Shown piece after piece: positions 6,892 through 14,392 of a stretch of 15,628 nucleotides of DNA. The notes beneath the pieces were generated by a model. It searched no databases, was not told where the DNA came from, and was given only the letters and a program-made list of their open reading frames with translations. The translations under genes were made by a program, and so were the position numbers. The stretch is from Gammaproteobacteria bacterium (lineage in GTDB: Bacteria > Pseudomonadota > Gammaproteobacteria > UBA6429 > Thiohalophilaceae): the NCBI GenBank assembly GCA_024641445.1, contig JAHEDA010000027.1:1-15628 (forward strand), in the 5' to 3' direction. How positions within the stretch are numbered: position 1 is the stretch's first letter; every line of letters begins with the position of its first letter.

Positions 6892-7764
6892 ATGAGTGTA
6901 CTCGTCAACAAGGCCACCCGCGTCATCTGTCAGGGCTTCACCGGTAAACAGGGGACGTTTCATTCCGAGCAGGCGATCGCCTATGGCACCAAAATGGTCG
7001 GTGGGGTGACGCCAGGCAAGGGCGGCAGTAAACATCTTGATCTGCCCGTATTTGATACCGTGCATCAGGCGGTGGAGCATACTGGCGCCGAGGCGAGCGT
7101 AATCTATGTACCCGCCGCGTTTTGCAAGGACGCGATCCTGGAGGCCGTCGATGCGGGGATTCAATTGATCGTCTGTATTACGGAGGGTATCCCCACCCTC
7201 GACATGTTGGAGGCCACGATGGTGGTGCGTGAGGCGGGTGTTCGTCTCATCGGCCCCAACTGTCCCGGTATTATCACCCCCGGTGAATGCAAGATTGGCA
7301 TCATGCCCGGGGCGATCCATCTGCCGGGAAAGATCGGTATCGTCTCGCGCTCCGGTACCTTGACCTACGAGGCGGTCAGGCAAACGACTGACCTTGGGCT
7401 CGGGCAGAGTACCTGTATCGGTATCGGTGGTGATCCAATTCCCGGCATGAATTTCGTCGAGGCCTTGGCGTTGTTTCAGGACGACCCGCAGACCGAGGCT
7501 ATCCTCATGGTGGGTGAGATCGGTGGCAGTGCGGAGGAGGAGGCCGCGACCTATATAAAGGCACATGTAACCAAACCGGTCGCCGCCTATATTGCGGGGG
7601 TGACGGCGCCCAAGGGCAAACGGATGGGGCACGCCGGTGCAATCATCGCTGGGGGTAAGGGCACTGCGGATGAAAAATTCGCTGCGCTGGAGGCCGCGGG
7701 GGTGAAGACCGCACGTTCACCGGCCGACCTTGGGAAGGCGATTCAGGCTGCCATCACAAGATAG
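6892..7764 (+). CDS. sucD: Succinyl-CoA synthetase, alpha subunit
   Basis: SucD binds CoA and carries the phosphohistidine intermediate. The product is 290 residues, close to E. coli SucD (289). N-terminal CoA-binding domain: TRVICQGFTGKQGTFHSEQA and GTKMVGGVTPGKGG. Middle: VPAAFCKDAI, CITEGIP, RLIGPNCPGIITPGECKIGI. Ligase half: GIVSRSGTLTYEAV, GIGGDPIPG, VGEIGGSAEEEAA and GKRMGHAGAIIAGGKGTADEK. The active-site His is residue 247, in GHAGAI. It starts 4 bases after the sucC stop, with a gaggg SD inside the sucC end, so the two are surely cotranscribed. No convincing terminator follows. Confidence 0.98.
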   Translation: MSVLVNKATRVICQGFTGKQGTFHSEQAIAYGTKMVGGVTPGKGGSKHLDLPVFDTVHQAVEHTGAEASVIYVPAAFCKDAILEAVDAGIQLIVCITEGIPTLDMLEATMVVREAGVRLIGPNCPGIITPGECKIGIMPGAIHLPGKIGIVSRSGTLTYEAVRQTTDLGLGQSTCIGIGGDPIPGMNFVEALALFQDDPQTEAILMVGEIGGSAEEEAATYIKAHVTKPVAAYIAGVTAPKGKRMGHAGAIIAGGKGTADEKFAALEAAGVKTARSPADLGKAIQAAITR

Positions 7765-7864
7765 TTGGATAGGTGGCCAAGGGTGACAGGGATCACAAAT
7801 TGCCTGCCGTCATTCGTCTCCGTGAACAAATTCGGCGGTTTGCCGCTCATACTACGCCCCGGCG

Positions 7865-7916
7865 TGGACGATTATTGTGTAATATCGATATAAATAGATG
7901 GACCACGCGATCGCGT
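7865..7916 (+). promoter_or_regulatory. Candidate promoter with 12-bp perfect palindrome just downstream
   Basis: A fair -35 (tggacg, 7865-7870), an 18-base spacer and a good -10 (tataaa, 7889-7894) would start transcription near 7901. A perfect 12-bp palindrome acgcgatcgcgt (7905-7916) then falls at about +5 to +16, where a bound protein would block the promoter. Its core is gcgatcgc. It precedes the SHOCT-tail membrane protein gene. Confidence 0.4.
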
Positions 7917-7933
7917 CGTAACGGGTGGTGGTG

Positions 7934-8581
7934 ATGAGCGATAAAAACAGCCTTTCCCCTGAACTAAAAATTAGCCTGACCCAATCCGATTTGCTAGATC
8001 GAGTTCAGTATCTTGAACTGAATGGCGATGACAAACTGCGTATTGTGCGCAAGACACGTCGGCATCAGTATGATTATTCCATCAGTCTAAAGGGCATCAG
8101 TACCGAGAGTACTCGACATGTACACAGGCCCTGGAAATGGCTGGGCCTTGCGCTGGCGCTTCTGGCGCTGAGTGCCCTCTACACCTGGTCGACGCAATTC
8201 TTTAGTGGGGTCTTCGCCAATTATTGGTGGTCGGGCCTGCTCCTGGGTATCTCGGCCAGTGCCCTGTGCCTGGGTGTCTTTCTGGTCAAGATGGAGCATA
8301 AACAGGTCTATCTTTCCCCCTTCGCTCGGGTGCCAGTATTGGAGCTACTGCTGAATAAACCCAATCGCAAGACCTACCAGCAATTTATTGCGGCCTTTAA
8401 TGCCGCAGTGAGTTCGGCACAGGAAACACGGCTTGGCAAAGACAAACGTCTGGCAGGGGAGTTGAAGATGTTGCGGCGTTTGCGTGATCAGGGTGTGCTG
8501 GAGAGTAGTCACTACGATAAAGCCAAGGCCATCATCTTTAAACTCTCAGACACCAAACCGATGGATTCCATCGATTATTGA
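7934..8581 (+). CDS. Two-TM membrane protein with SHOCT-like C-terminal tail
   Basis: No named family is recognised. The 215-residue product has a polar N-terminal region of about 65 residues, two membrane segments (about 68-84 and 98-118) with a short Trp-rich connection, and a C-terminal cytoplasmic region. Residues about 172-203 (LAGELKMLRRLRDQGVLESS then HYDKAKAIIFKL) resemble a SHOCT module: a helix 'L..L..L.d.G.l...ey...k..il'. SHOCT modules are small oligomerisation or tail modules of bacterial membrane proteins. ATG 7934 is preferred; three in-frame GTG codons directly precede it and the SD is weak. It ends 18 bases before the pseudouridine synthase gene, so the two are likely cotranscribed. 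Confidence 0.8.
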   Translation: MSDKNSLSPELKISLTQSDLLDRVQYLELNGDDKLRIVRKTRRHQYDYSISLKGISTESTRHVHRPWKWLGLALALLALSALYTWSTQFFSGVFANYWWSGLLLGISASALCLGVFLVKMEHKQVYLSPFARVPVLELLLNKPNRKTYQQFIAAFNAAVSSAQETRLGKDKRLAGELKMLRRLRDQGVLESSHYDKAKAIIFKLSDTKPMDSIDY

Positions 8582-8599
8582 ATCCCGACAAAATTCATC

Positions 8600-9469
8600 A
8601 TGACAAAACTTTCGCGTACCCTCTCGGTGGTGAGTCCCATTGAGGCCGCAAGCCTTTTGACCCGGGAGACTGCCCTGAGCAAGGGACGTATCAAGGATGC
8701 GATGCAAAAGGGCGCGGTGTGGTGGCAACGCGCGGGTAAACCGGGCAAGCGATTACGCCGGACGACACAGTCACTCTTCCCCGGCGATATTCTGACCCTG
8801 CACTATGACCCCGAGTTACTGGCGCTGAAACCACCCGAGAGTGTGTGCCTGTTGGACCGCCAGCGCTATAGCATCTGGTGTAAACCCGCCGGTCTGTTGA
8901 CACAGGGTAATGAGTTTGGCGATCACTGTAGCCTGTTGCGTCAGGTCGAGCAGCACTTCACACCACGACGCGATGTCTTTCTCGTGCACCGTCTGGATCG
9001 AGAGGCGATGGGTTTGGTCATTATTGCGCATGACAAGAAAACAGCGGCAAAGCTCTCGGTCTCATTTCAAAATGATGTGATAGAAAAACGCTATCGCGTT
9101 TGGGTTCGTGGTGACCTGCGAGCGGCGCCTCTCGGCAGTGTTAAAACGCCGCTGGATGGAAAATTTGCCCATACCGATTATGAGTTGCTTGAATATGCAG
9201 CCAGTCAGGATGTCTCGATATTGCTCGCCCGGATACATACCGGCCGCACCCATCAGATCCGTCGTCACTTCGAGTCATGTGGACACCCGGTGATTGGGGA
9301 CCCGCGTTACGGGGTCAACAACAAGCACGCCGGAGGCATGAAATTATTGGCAGAGTACCTGGCGTTTCCTTGCCCGCTCAATAATAAACGCGTTGAGATG
9401 GATGTCTGGAAGTTTGAGGGTGAGCCTGTGGTGGCGGCCTGTCTCGATAAAATAATGCCTGCTACCTAG
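8600..9469 (+). CDS. RluA-family RNA pseudouridine synthase
   Basis: Members isomerise specific uridines of rRNA or tRNA. The 289-residue product has an N-terminal S4-like part (SKGRIKDAMQKGAVWWQR, ending PGDILTLHYD, about residues 26-75). Its catalytic domain has WCKPAGLLTQGN, then VHRLDREAMGL with the catalytic Asp at 133, then EKRYRVWVRG and ARIHTGRTHQIRRHF followed by GHPVIGDPRYG. These are standard RluA motifs in the right order. The motif-II tail reads HRLDREAMG rather than the usual HRLDxxTSG; the Asp is kept. Substrate cannot be told: RluA/C/D-like rRNA or TruC-like tRNA sites are all possible. The SD is weak. The gene runs against the rhomboid gene with a 25-base gap. Confidence 0.92.
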   Translation: MTKLSRTLSVVSPIEAASLLTRETALSKGRIKDAMQKGAVWWQRAGKPGKRLRRTTQSLFPGDILTLHYDPELLALKPPESVCLLDRQRYSIWCKPAGLLTQGNEFGDHCSLLRQVEQHFTPRRDVFLVHRLDREAMGLVIIAHDKKTAAKLSVSFQNDVIEKRYRVWVRGDLRAAPLGSVKTPLDGKFAHTDYELLEYAASQDVSILLARIHTGRTHQIRRHFESCGHPVIGDPRYGVNNKHAGGMKLLAEYLAFPCPLNNKRVEMDVWKFEGEPVVAACLDKIMPAT

Positions 9470-9494
9470 GGGATAACCGAAGTCAGCGCGTGTG

Positions 9495-10187
9495 TTAGTA
9501 ACGGCGTCGAGCCTGCCACAGGCGCACATTTGAGTGTTTAAAGAATGGTATCAAGAGCATCCCCGCAACGAATCCCCCGATGTGTGCCATCCAGGCCACA
9601 CCACCCCCTCCCCCCGCAAGATTGCTGATCAGTTGCAGGGCAAACCAGAAGATCAGGACATATGCCGCCGGCATGCGCATGGTGTGGATAAAAAATCCCA
9701 GCGGAATAGCTACCAATACTCGCGCATGGGGATAGAGCAGCAGGTAGGCACCGAGCACGCCCGAGATGGCGCCACTGGCACCGATCATGGGCACAATGGA
9801 GTGTGTATCGGCGAGGGCATGTGCCAGGGCCGCAATCACTCCACATACAAGATAGAAAATGATAAAGCGGAAATGCCCCATGGCATCTTCGATATTATTT
9901 CCGAAAATCCACAGATACAGCATGTTACCAATGAGGTGCATCCATCCACCATGCAGGAACATTGAGGTGATGATGGTGAGCCAGGCCGGGATGATGCTGA
10001 GTACATGCGGTAATGCCTTATAGCCAAACAGGATGGCAGGCACTGCACCATAACTATAGACGGCATATTGTGCGGCCTTGTCACCGAGGCTGAGCTCCCA
10101 TAAAAATACCAGCACGCACACAACAATAAATCCAAGCGTAATAAGGGGGAAGATGCGGGTGGGATTGTCATCGTGCAGGGGGATCAT
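9495..10187 (-). CDS. Rhomboid family intramembrane serine protease
   Basis: The 230-residue product has six or so hydrophobic segments and the rhomboid signature set. L1/TM2 region: MFLHGGWMHLIGNMLYLWIF. The nucleophile motif GASGAISG has Ser138. The general base motif AHIGGF has His202. The first TM is preceded by an N-terminal MIPLHDDNPTR typical of bacterial rhomboids. A stretch of five glycines precedes the last TM. Rhomboids cut TM segments of other membrane proteins; the substrate here is unknown. ATG 10187 is preferred over an in-frame TTG at 10205, with aagg 9 bases upstream of the ATG. The gene is divergent from the SirB1-like gene; the 127 bases between them hold no promoter I would assign. 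Confidence 0.95.
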   Translation of the reverse strand: MIPLHDDNPTRIFPLITLGFIVVCVLVFLWELSLGDKAAQYAVYSYGAVPAILFGYKALPHVLSIIPAWLTIITSMFLHGGWMHLIGNMLYLWIFGNNIEDAMGHFRFIIFYLVCGVIAALAHALADTHSIVPMIGASGAISGVLGAYLLLYPHARVLVAIPLGFFIHTMRMPAAYVLIFWFALQLISNLAGGGGGVAWMAHIGGFVAGMLLIPFFKHSNVRLWQARRRY

Positions 10188-10314
10188 GGGTCGTGACCTT
10201 GGCAACTTCTCAGGCGTATTTTGAGTGAAAAGGCCTGCGGGGTAAAGTCACCGGTGCCGTAGGGATATTTTCAGCAAGAGTTATCCGAACTGGGGTACCG
10301 ACGAGTGGTAATGG

Positions 10315-11199
10315 ATGCGTTATAGTATGGGTATGACCCATATCGAGACATCCACCCTTGCGGACATCAAGGCGCGATTGAATAGTTATGTCTTACAGGC
10401 AGACAGTCAGATCGATCTGGCCGAGGCCGCACTGAATATCAGTCGTTATGTCTATCCAATTGATGACGTCGCTGAGGCCATGCAAAAACTGGATCACTAC
10501 GCAGCTGCAGTTGAGCATATGTTGCCAGCGGGTGCGAGTGTTGCCGAGACATGCAATGTACTCAATAAATATTTGTTTGGACAACTTGGCCTGCACGGGA
10601 GTGTCGATAACTATTCTGCACCGGACAATAGCTATCTCAACCGCGTACTCGATACGGGTGAAGGTATCCCAATCACCCTGAGTATCATCTATATGGAAGT
10701 GGCCAGACGACTGGGGCTATCAGTATCTGGAGTGACCTTTCCCGGTCATTTTCTGGTAAAGCTCAAGGACGGAGGGGTTGAACAGGTGCTCGACCCCTTT
10801 GCGGGAGGCCGTCAACTTACATCTGCTGAATTGAATCAACGCCTGCGAGACCTGTATGGCAAGGATGCCCCAACGGTAGAGTCAGACCCAAGTCTACTCC
10901 GCGCGGCGCGTAAGCGTGAGATATTAGTGCGCTTACTACGTAACTTGAAGAACATCTATATGGAGGCGCAGAATCTTCAGCTGGCACTCGGTATCATCGA
11001 GATGATCCTGACGCTGGAGCCGGATGCCGCCTATGATATTCGTGATCGGGGAATGATCTTCCAACATATCGAATATGTTGATGCGGCCCTGCTGGACCTG
11101 CGGCGCTATCTCGAGCTTGAGCCAGAGGCACCAGACCGGGTTGCAATAGAGTCTTTTATAGAATCACTGGATGATGCGCCGCCTCCAACACGGCAGTAG
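10315..11199 (+). CDS. SirB1-family transglutaminase-like protein with TPR tail
   Basis: The 294-residue product matches the SirB1 (YchA) family. It has VLNKYLFGQLGLHG, then NSYLNRVLDTGEGIPITLSI, EVARRLGLSVSGVTFPGHFL and a VLDPFAGG block. The C-terminal third is helical and TPR-like (QNLQLALGIIEMILTLEPDA, then YVDAALLDLRRYLELEPEAP). Family members are cytoplasmic and of uncertain biochemical function; a transglutaminase-like fold is known, with enzymatic activity unproven. Start choice is uncertain: ATG at 10315, 10327 or 10333 are in frame. A perfect small dyad (atgggt, atg, acccat at 10327-10341) lies across the alternative starts and could form a hairpin in the mRNA. No SD is strong. Confidence 0.88.
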   Translation: MRYSMGMTHIETSTLADIKARLNSYVLQADSQIDLAEAALNISRYVYPIDDVAEAMQKLDHYAAAVEHMLPAGASVAETCNVLNKYLFGQLGLHGSVDNYSAPDNSYLNRVLDTGEGIPITLSIIYMEVARRLGLSVSGVTFPGHFLVKLKDGGVEQVLDPFAGGRQLTSAELNQRLRDLYGKDAPTVESDPSLLRAARKREILVRLLRNLKNIYMEAQNLQLALGIIEMILTLEPDAAYDIRDRGMIFQHIEYVDAALLDLRRYLELEPEAPDRVAIESFIESLDDAPPPTRQ

Positions 11200-11295
11200 T
11201 GGTGAAGTCGGATGAGTATAGTTTGCCGCGCCATAGTGGGGTGCTGGCAGGAATATATGGTATGAATAATCTTAAAATCTTCCAGGAGTCATACA

Positions 11296-11892
11296 ATGAT
11301 GCGTGAGCGATTGTCCGAACAGGCGTTGAACACACTCTTCCGCGAGGCGCATAGCTATAGCTATTGGCAGGAGCGGCCAGTGAGCGATGAGCAGTTGCAC
11401 GAAATTTACGAACTGACCAAGATGGGGCCCACCTCGATCAATTCCTGCCCGGCGCGGATTGTCTTTGTGAAAGGCGATGCGGCGAAACAACGACTGCTAA
11501 AGCATGTGAATGATGGCAATGTGCGCAAATGCCAGGAGGCGCCAGTGGTGGCGATCATCGCACGTGATCTGGAATTCTATAAACAACTAGCACAATTATG
11601 GCCACATCAGCCCGAGGCATCGAGTTGGTACAGCGACAATCCAGTAAAGGTGGAAGAGGTCACGCTACGTAACAGCACCCTGCAGGGTGCGTATTTTATG
11701 TTGGCGGTCCGTAGTCTTGGGCTTGATGTTGGCCCCATGACAGGTTTCCGTTTTGCAGATTTGGATCAAGAGTTCTTTTCTGACGGAAGGACTAAAACAA
11801 ATTTTATTTGTGCCGTCGGTTACGGGCGAGACGAGAAGTTGCATCCACGTCTTCCGCGCCTGGGTTTCGATGATGCGTGCAAAATTCTCTGA
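11296..11892 (+). CDS. rutE: RutE-type malonic semialdehyde reductase (nitroreductase family)
   Basis: The 198-residue flavoprotein aligns along its length with E. coli RutE as I recall it. Shared blocks are LNTLFREAHS, RPVSDEQLHEIYELTKMGPT, SCPARIVFVK, APVVAIIARDLEFYKQL, WYSDNPVKVEEVTLRNSTLQ with GAYFMLAVRSLGLD, GPMTGF, GYGRDEKLHPRLPRL and F-D-DACKIL. In E. coli RutE reduces malonic semialdehyde, a toxic product of uracil breakdown by RutA/B, to 3-hydroxypropionate with NADPH. No other rut gene is in view, so here it may serve another source of this or a similar aldehyde. SD aggag lies 7 bases upstream of the first of two adjacent ATG codons. The iron-type alcohol dehydrogenase begins 71 bases downstream, same strand. 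Confidence 0.9.
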   Translation: MMRERLSEQALNTLFREAHSYSYWQERPVSDEQLHEIYELTKMGPTSINSCPARIVFVKGDAAKQRLLKHVNDGNVRKCQEAPVVAIIARDLEFYKQLAQLWPHQPEASSWYSDNPVKVEEVTLRNSTLQGAYFMLAVRSLGLDVGPMTGFRFADLDQEFFSDGRTKTNFICAVGYGRDEKLHPRLPRLGFDDACKIL

Positions 11893-11963
11893 GGCTTGCC
11901 TGATAAACAGCACTTTGCTTGTGTCGTGGTCCAGCATGTCTGACCTTGTTAAGGAATAAGAAA

Positions 11964-13151
11964 ATGTTTTCTGCCTTTTCTATTGCCCGGTTGCCGCGAA
12001 TCGAGCTCGGTGCCGGTAGCTTTGACAAAATTGCACAACTTGCAGCGGCTTATGGTCGACATGTACTGCTGGTGACCGGTAGTCAGTCGTTCATCAATTC
12101 TGAACATTGGCAGCGTCTGCATACCGGACTGAAACAATATCAGCTTGTTTGGGAGCACTGCACCATTGGTGGTGAACCCTCACCGCAACTTATTGATGAA
12201 CTCGTACGCCAGTATGAGTCGAATGATATTGATGTTGTGGTCGGTATTGGCGGCGGCAGTGCCCTGGATGCCGCCAAGGCCATCGCGGGATTATTGAAAG
12301 TGCGGCGTACCGTCATGGATTATTTGGAGGGTGTTGGGCCAGAACTGGATTATACCGGTCCTGCCGTGCCCTGGATCGCCGTTCCGACTACGGCCGGCAC
12401 CGGCAGTGAGGCAACCAAGAATGCGGTATTGAGTGTGCAGGGCCCCGAAGGATTCAAAAAATCCTTTCGCGATGACAAGCTTGTGGCGGAGTACGCCATC
12501 ATTGATCCCGAACTGCTGGAGAGTTGTCCCCCTGCTCTTATTGCGGCCAACGGTATGGATGCGCTCACACAATTAATCGAGTCGTATGTCTCCCTGCGTG
12601 CGAGCCCCTTTACCGATGCGCTCGCCATTAGTGGTCTGCGTGCTGTGCGTGATAGCCTGTTACCCTGGTATGAACAGCAGGGCGACACGTTGGCGCATCG
12701 CGCCAACATGGGTTACGCGGCACTATTGTCGGGCATCACCCTAGCGCAATGTGGCCTGGGCTCGGTGCATGGACTCGCCTCGCCGCTGGGGGCCTTTCAC
12801 CCGATTCCCCATGGTGTCGTGTGTGGGAGCCTGGTGGCGGCCGCGACCGCAGTAAACATCAACGCCATGCTACAACGCGAGCCAGAGAACCCTGCGCTGA
12901 AAAGATATGCACGTCTGGCGGATATCCTGTGTGAGGAGCGTATCCGCGATCACGCAATGGCATTTCAGCGTCTGCTGGCGCTACTCCAGGATTGGACGAA
13001 GCGTATGCAACTCCCTCGCCTGTCGAGTTTTGGTCTGCACGAGTTAGACCTGGAGCACATCATCAAGCATTGCCGTGGTAGTAGCATGAAGACCAATCCG
13101 ATTATCCTCACCGATGCAGAGGTACGTGAGGTGTTGTCGCAACGGTTATAA
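11964..13151 (+). CDS. Iron-containing-type alcohol dehydrogenase with altered metal ligands
   Basis: The 395-residue product belongs to the group III (Fe-ADH) family: VVVGIGGGSALDAAKAIAG binds NAD(P) (Gly-rich run at 96-98) and VPTTAGTGSEATKNAV follows. Compared with E. coli FucO (ligands D196, H200, H263, H277, from memory), D199 (GMDALTQ), H269 (SVHGLASPLGAF) and H283 (PIPHGVVCG) are kept. The H200 position is Gln203 and the FucO H267 position is Ser273. I believe a branch of the family shares this pattern, so it may be a real subfamily with a different metal or none. ATG 11964 is chosen because aagga lies 8 bases upstream; the frame is open upstream to a TTG that lacks family similarity. 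Likely cotranscribed with the RutE-type gene. Substrate unknown. Confidence 0.92.
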   Translation: MFSAFSIARLPRIELGAGSFDKIAQLAAAYGRHVLLVTGSQSFINSEHWQRLHTGLKQYQLVWEHCTIGGEPSPQLIDELVRQYESNDIDVVVGIGGGSALDAAKAIAGLLKVRRTVMDYLEGVGPELDYTGPAVPWIAVPTTAGTGSEATKNAVLSVQGPEGFKKSFRDDKLVAEYAIIDPELLESCPPALIAANGMDALTQLIESYVSLRASPFTDALAISGLRAVRDSLLPWYEQQGDTLAHRANMGYAALLSGITLAQCGLGSVHGLASPLGAFHPIPHGVVCGSLVAAATAVNINAMLQREPENPALKRYARLADILCEERIRDHAMAFQRLLALLQDWTKRMQLPRLSSFGLHELDLEHIIKHCRGSSMKTNPIILTDAEVREVLSQRL

Positions 13152-13180
13152 TCGAGAAGTCCAAACGATAGGAATGGAGC

Positions 13181-13720
13181 ATGAAGGCACCTGAATGGAT
13201 TGAAACCTCGCGTTTAATACTTCGCAAGCCAAGCATCGATGATGCAGTCGCAGTCTTCACTTGTTATGCATCAATACCGGCAGTGACAAACTATTTATCC
13301 TGGCCAACGCACACGAACCTCATCGACACACGACAATTTCTGGAGTTTGCCGAGGAGGCCTGGCATCGCTGGCCCGCCGGTCCTTATTTAATCGAGTCGC
13401 GTATTAGTGGTGAATTGCTGGGTAGTACGGGGATCGATTTTGAGACACCGTATCGTGCCGCGACGGGTTATGTACTGGCTAAAGAGGCATGGGGTTATGG
13501 ATATGCCACCGAGTCAGTCAACGCGATGATTGAGATTGCGCCAACACTGGGTATTCAACGCCTGGAGGCCCTGTGTCACCACCAACATACCGCCTCAGCG
13601 CACGTGTTGGCAAAGTGTAGCTTTATATTGGAAGGCATCCTGCATCGACATACGGTCTTTCCGAATCTTAGCGTAAGTGATGCGCAGGACGTTATGTGTT
13701 TTGCGCGGGTGTTTGACTGA
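13181..13720 (+). CDS. GNAT N-acetyltransferase, RimJ/RimL type
   Basis: The 179-residue product starts with the family opening ETSRLILRKPSIDDAVAVF and has LIESRISGELLGSTGIDF, then the acetyl-CoA-binding motif GYVLAKEAWGYGYATESV and a final HVLAKCSFILEGILH segment. The pattern is that of the Acetyltransf_3 (RimJ/RimL) group, which acetylates ribosomal protein N-termini, other proteins or small amines. The target cannot be read from sequence. It starts 29 bases after the alcohol dehydrogenase with a ggag SD close to the ATG, so it is probably the last gene of that operon. It faces a minus-strand gene across a terminator. Confidence 0.92.
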   Translation: MKAPEWIETSRLILRKPSIDDAVAVFTCYASIPAVTNYLSWPTHTNLIDTRQFLEFAEEAWHRWPAGPYLIESRISGELLGSTGIDFETPYRAATGYVLAKEAWGYGYATESVNAMIEIAPTLGIQRLEALCHHQHTASAHVLAKCSFILEGILHRHTVFPNLSVSDAQDVMCFARVFD

Positions 13721-13727
13721 GACAAAC

Positions 13728-13756
13728 AAAAAAAAGGCCCACCAGGGATGGTGGGC
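13728..13756 (-). terminator. Intrinsic terminator for the PagP-like gene
   Basis: A perfect 8-bp GC-rich stem (gcccacca / tggtgggc) with a 4-base loop is flanked on its left by eight A. On the minus strand this is a stem followed by a U-tract, a textbook intrinsic terminator about 65 bases after the minus-strand stop codon. The plus-strand side lacks a T-run, so it is a weaker stop for the acetyltransferase gene. Confidence 0.88.
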
Positions 13757-13819
13757 AAATTGCTTGCGGCAATCGTTGTTGTAGGACGTGGGGGGGAATT
13801 CGTTTGTAATCCCTACTCG

Positions 13820-14344
13820 TTAAATAGCGATCTTCAGCTGTACAAACACCAGTTCGGCCAGCTGTGGGTCAACCGGGGGTACATAGGTGAAGTTGAGGGC
13901 GATGTCCTTGGTGCCAATGGAGGCCACGGGCAACACACCGATGAAGGGGCGATAATTATTCACGTCTTTACGGGCCATCGCGAAGCCGACCATGCCGACG
14001 TCGATATTCCAGCCGTTACCGGGCTTGTAGCGACGCATCTTACCGCCGCCAATGTAGTAGGACATATTTTCAAAAGAGTCGATAAAGGCTGAACCGGTGG
14101 TGAAGCTGACCCACTTGTCGTAGGCGTCCTGCTTAAATTCATATTGGAAGCCGGAACCAAAATTGGCCTCGTTGAAGGTCTTGCCCTTGGGGGGCTTGCT
14201 GATATGAAAGGCCTTGCCGTTGATGATCATGTTCCAGGTGCCGTTGGATTCCGCCATGGCGGGGCTGGCAACGAGGCTGAATAGGGTGAGGGTCAATGCA
14301 AGCAGATTGCCACGGACGCAGATGCCAAGAAATGCCTTCTTCAT
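13820..14344 (-). CDS. PagP-like outer-membrane beta-barrel protein (putative lipid A acyltransferase relative)
   Basis: The 174-residue product has a clear signal peptide (MKKAF, hydrophobic LLALTLTLFSLV, cleavage after AMA at 31). The mature part resembles PagP, the outer-membrane enzyme that moves palmitate onto lipid A, as I recall its sequence. Aligned blocks: TFNEANFGSGF (PagP RYNERPWGGGF), AFIDSFENMSYYIGGG (AFKDSWNKWEPIAGYG), and NYRPFIGVLPVASIG with ALNFTYVP (NYIPLPVLLPLASVG, TFQMTYIP). The PagP Asp76-Ser77 pair matches Asp89-Ser90; His47 may match His33, but spacing differs by about three residues. The mature protein (143) is shorter than PagP (about 161) and lacks its N-terminal helix. 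Acyltransferase activity is inference. ATG 14344 has aaggag upstream; an in-frame TTG at 14368 was rejected. Confidence 0.72.
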   Translation of the reverse strand: MKKAFLGICVRGNLLALTLTLFSLVASPAMAESNGTWNMIINGKAFHISKPPKGKTFNEANFGSGFQYEFKQDAYDKWVSFTTGSAFIDSFENMSYYIGGGKMRRYKPGNGWNIDVGMVGFAMARKDVNNYRPFIGVLPVASIGTKDIALNFTYVPPVDPQLAELVFVQLKIAI

Positions 14345-14348
14345 TGTC

Positions 14349-14392
14349 GTACTCCTTATGCCGAACAAGCGTTCTGTTTCGGTCAGGAGTAC
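14349..14392 (-). promoter_or_regulatory. mRNA leader hairpin that pairs the Shine-Dalgarno of the PagP-like gene
   Basis: On the minus-strand mRNA, gtactcct (14392-14385) is exactly complementary to aggagtac (14356-14349), which contains the SD core. Between these 8-bp arms a second helix can form, ccgaa(a)ca with tgttcgg, with one bulged A and a 7-base loop, separated by a 2x4 internal loop. The start codon lies four bases after the outer stem. Folding would hide the ribosome site, so this could be an RNA thermometer, a protein- or ligand-controlled switch, or a general translation damper. Confidence 0.5.

Noticed and set aside
6763..7632. Long minus-strand open frame opposite sucD
   Set aside because: Shadow of a highly conserved gene; no family similarity.
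11919..11963. TTG start of the alcohol dehydrogenase
   Set aside because: No SD, and the extra residues are unlike the family; ATG 11964 has a good SD.
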